NCBI GenBank assembly: GCA_934045905.1 | Contig: OW203768.1 | Location: 36,857,060-36,921,059, forward strand | Direction: 5' to 3' | Origin: Leuctra nigra | Taxonomy: Eukaryota > Arthropoda > Insecta > Plecoptera > Leuctridae | DNA: 64,000 nt | In this document: positions 57,846 through 64,000 of the stretch, piece after piece | How positions within the stretch are numbered: position 1 is the first letter of the stretch | Layout: every line of letters starts with the position of its first letter | The notes under the pieces: model-generated | The model's database searches: none | What the model was told of the DNA's origin: nothing | Seen by the model: the letters and a program-made list of their open reading frames with translations, nothing else | Translations under genes and position numbers: made by a program

Positions 57846-58611
57846 ATTTTAAATAAAAATGAATCAATGAATCAATTGATTTTCTGAATTAATTAACCTT
57901 GTTGAAAGAGGTTTCCCAAGGTCTGGAATTACGCAGTAAATTTCACACCAAGTTTAATTGGCATGCAATACGAAGGCTCGCTCATCAACGCGTTACAAAG
58001 AGCGTTTTCCTCTGGTAGAGCAGTTATACTGCCCATCTCTGAACGATGGCTGTAAAAAACATATTGATAATCTACACTGAGTCTATTGCTACCGCGAAAA
58101 AAATACTTGCAAATTAATTCCTATGGATGTGCTGTGTGTTGCCCCCCCCCCACAATGCCAAGGCCCTGGCATTTCGCTAGTCGAGGCACCCGATAGGTAC
58201 GCCACTGGAATGGAATAAAGGTTTACACATCGTCACAACGAGCTCTCAGACCACGCGGTGACAATGTCACACACAATGTTTCATTACACAGCGTGCGCAG
58301 CTCTCTTGTACAGACTCACTTGTCTGATCAAGTAATGAGATACTAGGTGATCTTAGAATATTGAGAGCGATACATGTACCTTAATAAATTGACGTAAAGT
58401 GCAACTTTGAACTCGGATATTTTTTATCACCGCTGAATGAAATGTGGACATATAAACTGAACTAATTCAATTTCAAAGTTATTATCTACATTTTATCAGG
58501 AAAGATTGTATCTTATTTCCGTATTTTCTTTAATAAACATTGTGGGAGTCCGAGGCGGAGTAGGTCAAGTAATGAGATAGGTGATCTTAGAATTGAGAGT
58601 GATACATGCCT
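57846..58611. other. Repeat debris before the perfect hairpin
   Basis: 57960-58012 is a family C right end (GCTCGCTCATCAACGCGTTA). At 58142-58207 a C run followed by GCACCCGATAGGTACGCCAC resembles a hAT end (CAGTGGCGTA on the other strand) without its partner. AGTAATGAGATA..GGTGATCTTAGAAT occurs twice (58329 and 58566). Confidence 0.5.
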
Positions 58612-58772
58612 GGAGGCCAATTCTTGAGTTTTCATGTTTTGAAACCATGTGTGGTTTCATTGTTTAAAACGTAAAAAAGTTGACAACTATTGCTAAGTCT
58701 TCAACTTTTTTACGTTTTAAACAATGAAACCACACATGGTTTCAAAACATGAAAACTCAAGAATTGGCCTCC
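58612..58772. repeat. Perfect 72-bp inverted repeat with 17-nt loop
   Basis: Arms 58612-58683 and 58701-58772 are identical in reverse complement over all 72 positions (start GGAGGCCAATTCTTGAG). The loop is 58684-58700. It is too long and too perfect for a typical animal microRNA precursor and is more likely a recent inverted duplication or a small hairpin element. Confidence 0.95.
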
Positions 58773-58804
58773 TGGTGGCCAGTAACGGGCCTGACCGCCA
58801 CTGA

Positions 58805-60730
58805 GGCCAAGCAACGAAGGCTAAAAACAGGCCGAACCCGGGACAAATTGCAAGATTTGACTTTTTCATCAGACCTTATTCAGAAAAATTCGCTGATTAC
58901 AACAAAAAAAACGTTTTACGCAGAGATGTGAAGGGAAATTGCCCAAAATTACGTTTAAAGTTCAAATTTTGAGAACATAAACACAATTTTAAAGAATCAC
59001 AGAACACATTTTGATATTTGTTTTCAATAAAAAGTATGTATTATATTAGGATACAATACTCGAAAAAAAATTGGGTGATAATATTAATTATTTTTGGATG
59101 TATTCAATTATTTAATAAAATGACGTCATTTAAATAATAAGTCGTAGTGACGTAACTAAAAGAGCTAGAATAAATGTTTTTACGGGAAAATGTTGGTAAT
59201 AAAGCCTAATATTTTTGGTATGAATATGATCAAAAGTTCACCACGCATCTACTAATTGTTGTCAAACAAAATTTTAATCAAATTATATGAAAAATTAAAT
59301 ATCAATATAACGCAATTATTGGCATAACGGCGTAACTGTTTGATCAGAAAATGTTGTAACTTATAGAATTTTGGCGCCTGATAAAACCTAGCCCAAAGAA
59401 AGATTTAGGACGCCATTTTGAAACCGGAAGTGGCATCATCTTAAAAACGGCTGAACCGATAATAACGGAACTGGTGGCAACGACTCCAACGGTCATATGA
59501 CAGATATTATCAATAGTAAAACCAGAAATTACCAATAACAATTACCGGAAATGACGTCACATATTGAAATATTCAAAATTCTTCTAAAACCCCCTATTTA
59601 ACAATAAGTAGGTACATTAAATAAATACATAAATGCATATCTTTATGAATTTAATTGTAAAAGTCGCTATTTATAATGATAAAATAATAAGTTTTAAAAA
59701 TATTGGTACCTAGTTATAATGCTGTACCGACATAAAATTATGCCGCCATAAGGCTTAAAAAAAATTCTGAATCCAGACACAGAGTGGTATCCACTTAATT
59801 AATTGGTATTTGATTTCATTCCAATACGTTTCCGGGCTATGGAGTCACTTCCGGTTCTCAAAATGGCGACTGAAAACAATGCCACATAGATTTTTTTAAA
59901 TAAATTCATATATTACATTATAACAAGCCAGAATAATGTATTTATTGTTGAACAGGGGGTTTAAGAAGAATTTTGAATATTTGTGACGTCATTTCCGGTA
60001 TTTGTTATTAGTAATTTCTGGTTTTTCTATTGATCTGTTCTGTCATATGACCGTTGGAGTCGATTGCCACCAGTTCCGTTATAATCGGTTCAGCCGTTTT
60101 CAAGATGATGTAACTTCCGGTTTCAAAATGGCGTCCCAAATCTCTCTTTGGGCTAGGTTTTATCAGGCGCCAAAATTCTATAATTTACAACATTTTCTGA
60201 TCAAACAGTTACGCCGTTATGCCAATAATTGCGTTATATTGATGTTTAATTTTTCATATAATTTGATTAAAATTTTGTTTGACAACAATAATTAGTAGAT
60301 GCGTGGTGAACTTTTGATCAAATTCATACCAAAAATATTAGGCTTTATTACCAACATTTTTCCGTAAAAACATTTATTCTAGCTCATTTAGTTACGTCAC
60401 TACGACTAATTATTTAAATGACGTCATTTTATTAAATAATTGAATACATCCAAAATAATTAATATTATCACCCATTTTTTTTCGAGTATTGAATCCTAAT
60501 ATAATACATACTTTTTATTGAAAACAAATATCAAAATGTGTTCTGTGATCCTTAAAAAAATTATTTTATGTTCTCAAAATTTGAACTTTACACGTAATTT
60601 TGGGCAATTTCCCTTCACATCTCTGCGTAAAACTTTTTTTTGTTGTAATCAGCGTATTTTTCTGAATAAGGTCTGATGAAAAAGACAAATCTTGCAATTT
60701 GTCCCGGGTTAAATGCTTCGTTGCTTGGCC
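58805..60730. mobile_element. 1.9-kb inverted-repeat element with about 0.8-kb arms carrying CRE/ETS cores
   Basis: The left arm 58805-59606 starts GGCCAAGCAACGAAG, and the right arm 59938-60730 ends CTTCGTTGCTTGGCC. The loop is about 330 bp. Arms contain AACCCGGGACAAATTGCAAG, several TGACGTCA sites (59121, 59550, 59986, 60419) and the ETS/YY1-like words (ACCGGAAGTGGCATC, AAAATGGCGTCC). The arms have diverged by substitutions and small indels, so the element is not very young. No target duplication was resolved. Confidence 0.82.
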
Positions 60731-61515
60731 ATGATAGGAGTTGAAAACATGATCTCTGATTTAACAAACTTCCCAATGTTTTGTAGTTGGTACTTTTTAA
60801 TATATTTTGACATGTTTGAATTAACATTTTCTTTGTCTAGAGATGAGTATATTGATATAAGATTATTATATCTTGAAGTTCATTTTCAATTAAATTTTAA
60901 TTGACTTACAACTGGATGAACCGTCGCACAGTTATAATCGTATAGTTGTGTCAATACGTCTATTTGACTAAGGATACATGTGTTTTTCAATTGATAATTA
61001 TTGAATAACGATTATAGTTTAGGTACCACTCTCTTCGTCGTCATTCCACATCATTTCATTTCATTCGTTTGTTGGATAATTTTAACATTATGGATGTGAA
61101 GGTAATGAAAATCTGCCCTATATAGTATGATTTTAATTATTACTCAAGTACAAAATGTATTTATACTTATTTCTTGTCGTCTGTTCGATAATATGGTAGT
61201 CGATGTTCATATGGTCATAATTATCAGCCGTTTTACAATATTATGAATGTTCCTTGAATAAAACCATTTTCAGTTGTATTTTTAATGTGCTAATGTTTAA
61301 TGTTTTCTTGCATAATAAATTTATTTATTTGGTGTAATAAATCATGATGCAATTTGTAAATATATTTACCTATACTTATTTATTTCAGAGATCAATTTTA
61401 CTTTTAGTATAATTCCCTAGAAGTAAATTTCCAATATAATTTTAACAAGTTGAAATTACATTAGGTAAGAATGGTTTGTAGTTAGAAAATATCTATGTTT
61501 TAATGAATGAATGAA
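60731..61515. other. AT-rich DNA, nothing supported
   Basis: No repeats or exons were supported. A very short ATGGATGTGAAG followed by GTAATG at 61091 was considered as a start exon and rejected for lack of evidence. Confidence 0.4.
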
Positions 61516-63373
61516 TCCCCATAAAAAACACTTCGTGTAAAAATACCAGCCAAGTCTCTTCAACTAAAAAAAATATATGAAATCTAAAAATTCTGCACTG
61601 AAAAGTATTGATATCAAAAAATTTGCCAAGTCAAAACTTTATTTGAAAATCAAAAAATACTTGGCGCATCGTGTATATAAATAGCTTAGAAGTATAGGCC
61701 AGATATAAAATATACATCAAATATACATATACATATAGTATACCTATAATTCTCAAAAAAATCGATGCGCCAAGTATTTTTTGATTTTCAAATAAAGTTT
61801 TGACTTGGCAAATTTTTTGATATCAATACTTTTCAGTGCAGAATTTTTAGATTTCATATATTTTTTTTTAGTTGAAGAGACTTGGCTGGTATTTTTACAC
61901 GAAGTGTTTTTTATGGGGATATCACTCCTTTTTTTAGTTTATTCTTACAACTTGTGACACATATGAAATGAACAATTACTAAATTCTTTAAAAAAAATCG
62001 CCATTTACGATTTGGTTACTACTAATGAAAATCTGTTATATATTCATATAAAGTCTTTCGTGAAGAATAGCAAAGGTTTCATTCCAATCGGTCAACCCAG
62101 TTCCGAGATATGGCAAACACATCGGTTTTCAAAATGGCTGCTAAACTTACTGCACTGCCACATAGAATTCATATCTACAATTAATGTGTATCATTTTAGG
62201 CTTTCTGAATATGTATTCATTGTATAGAATGGGGAATACAATAATTTTTAAATTTGAATTACTTCATTTCCGGGCTCATAAATAAGAACATTCTAGTTTG
62301 ACTGTTCCTATTGCATTAAGATGGCCTTCCGAATCATTTGGCGCTAGTTTCGTACTGATCGGTCTACCAGTTTTCGAGATACGACGTTACTTCCGGTTTC
62401 AAAATGGCGGCTGAAATCTCTGACCCCTTGAATTTTAATTTACACATGATAACATCTTATTATAAGCTGTCTCAAATAGTATTTATTGTATCAAAATGTA
62501 AATTTGTGAGATTTTTCAAATGTGTGACGTCATTTCCGGTTTTGCTATAAGAAACTGCAAATATTATTGTTGATAATACATAAAGTTGACCGTCTTAATT
62601 GTTTGGCGCTGGTTTCGTTCAAATCTATTTAGCCGTTATTAAGATATGATGTCACTACCGGTTTCAAAATGGCGGATTCCGGTTGGTTTTATAACAACTC
62701 AAATGAGATATCAAAAGTACATACGTTACATAAATATCAAAATAATCGGATCAATCTTTGTTGCCGAAATGCCAATCGATGTATTTCAAATTTCATGACG
62801 TCATTTCCGGTTTCGTTAACATAATTTTCAGTCTTTTGCTACTGATAAATCATATAGATGACCGTCTGAATCGTTTGGCGCAAATTTCGTTCCAATCAGT
62901 TTAGCCGTTGTTGAGATATGACGTCACTTCCGGTTTCAAAATGGCGGCACAAAAAATTCATGGGGTGAAGGTTAAATCAGACGCCAAAAGTGCACACGTG
63001 GTAAAAATGTGAGATCAATCGGTTCAGCCGTTTATGCTGTGGCCTTGTTACCGGATTTGAATTCCAGGAGACTACTACTACTACTACTGAGATTATTATT
63101 ATTATGAAAACCGCCCTAAAACACTGTTTTCACTGCCCTATAGCTCGCAAAGGGCGTAACCTATTGTTCCCAAATTTGGTATATGTAGTAGGGTGGGCCA
63201 TAGCTCGAAATTAAGATATTTCGCAACAATGTGAGATTTCCCAATTTTAAGATCCAGTAGGCCGAAAATGCCACTTTGATGCTTACAGTAAAAGTGGGTT
63301 GCTCCAGCCTTTTTAAATGAGAGTGTGCGCGCGCCGTACGACTTGGCTGGCGTGGAGCGACCGCTCCACTAGA
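61516..63373 (+). mobile_element. Composite U element, copy U5
   Basis: Complete copy of about 1.86 kb. It begins A|TCCCCATAAAAAACACTTC, with a short FB palindrome 61517-61918, the flank (GATATCACTCC, TTAGTTTATTCTTACAACT), modules with cores near 62525, 62797 and 62918, the tail block, and the hairpin GTGGAGCGACCGCTCCAC with CTAGA|T. The order and size match U3, so this is the reference form of the family here. Confidence 0.85.
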
Positions 63374-64000
63374 TTCTGAGTTACGATGACAGGTTGTTGA
63401 CATTCTACTCTCAGTAACTCGTAACATGACCCCTCCATGACTAGCCTCGATCTCGAGCTGGGCTCGATGTTATCACGAAACTGTCAAGATGACGAATGTT
63501 CGTGGAGAGAGTTCATATTACACTGATATCTAACATTTTGAGTTGGTCTTTCCGTGAACGAAGGTCTTAAAAACATTCTAACACTCCCATTCATAATGAA
63601 GCAGCTAAGTGAGGTGTCTCCTTAATATTGGAGGGTTTACTCACGTAATTGTTGACAGTTTGAAAGTAAGAATATTGTTCGGAAAGTAGATTTAAACACT
63701 TTATAAGGAGACACAAATTTCTGGATAACAAAATTCGAAAAATGCATTTGATTATAAGCAAGGCGAAACAAAATGAGCAGAGGAGGTTGGGTTTAATCAA
63801 TAATTATAATAATCGTGAAAATTAAATTATGATCAATATTTCAGGTCAACCCCATAGGCCTATGCAAAAGTACCACCTACTTTTGGACTTCGCATTAATA
63901 CCAACGAATGTTTTGATCAGAATAGATTCTCTAATATTGTCAGCTAGGTTTATTGTAGGTCCAATATACCAATTTAAGGATGATCTAGACCACGTGACCA
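63374..64000. other. Right-edge DNA, nothing recognised
   Basis: A short imperfect inverted repeat (CTGAGTTACGATGAC and CTCAGTAACTCG, 63376-63421) follows U5. The remainder is AT-rich with no supported gene. Confidence 0.4.

Noticed and set aside
58612..58772. microRNA precursor
   Set aside because: A perfect 72-bp stem without bulges is atypical for animal microRNA precursors; an inverted duplication is simpler.
61091..61102. Possible tiny start exon ATGGATGTGAAG before GTAATG
   Set aside because: Four codons with an ordinary donor-like word occur often by chance, and no downstream exon was found.

Overview
This 64-kb window reads as AT-rich nuclear DNA of an animal, most likely an insect and perhaps a hemipteran. 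That assignment is inference. It rests on a GMC oxidoreductase C-terminus of the glucose-dehydrogenase type, a C-type-lectin-like exon, Penelope-type retroelement remains, tRNA-derived SINE-like pieces, hAT-like and foldback elements, splice signals and AATAAA sites. There are no operons, bacterial-type genes, rRNAs or CRISPR arrays. A 200-base run of N at 40151-40350 is an assembly gap. Nearly all long open frames are shadows of repeats.

Coding content is sparse and fragmentary. (i) 4784-4906 (+) is a candidate terminal exon with an acidic Ser/Asp tail. (ii) 33320-33452 (-) and 33667-33814 (+) are two exon-like frames of unknown product. (iii) 34.7-39.2 kb carries three tandem copies of a small multi-exon gene fragment with a 16-nt micro-exon, each copy with a lesion. 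(iv) 42651-43217 (+) is the 3' end of a GMC oxidoreductase with an internal tandem duplication, and 43703-43863 (-) is a C-type-lectin-like terminal exon. These two genes converge tail to tail.

The dominant architecture is a composite repeat, called U here. One end is a long palindrome of the foldback (FB) type starting TCCC(C)A. The middle holds modules about 120 bp apart, each centred on fused CRE (TGACGTCA) and ETS (CTTCCGG) motifs and often followed by a YY1/Pho-like AAAATGGCGGC. The other end is a short GC-rich hairpin followed by CTAGAT. Copies or partial copies lie at 5052-8797, 9933-12225, 12226-14035, 14950-16675 and 61516-63373 in one orientation, and at 19330-22465, 40859-42166, 43907-50752 and 55694-56996 in the other. 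The TC start, hairpin/CTAG end and A|T junctions suggest a Helitron-like non-autonomous family. Within some copies the module has expanded into a 118-bp satellite; at 22.75-25.91 kb it forms a 474-bp higher-order repeat.

Other layers are nested in these: a hAT-like element carrying a 39-bp minisatellite (19834-22249, 8-bp target duplication), a 2.7-kb foldback element (47108-49814), a second hAT-like element (54065-55019, 8-bp target duplication), a 1.9-kb inverted repeat (58805-60730), a CCAGA-rich minisatellite that flips strand near 2205, an inverted Penelope-like fragment (25912-26985), and the repeat families named C, D, E and L below. Coordinates of repeat edges are hand-read and may be off by a few bases unless target duplications fix them.
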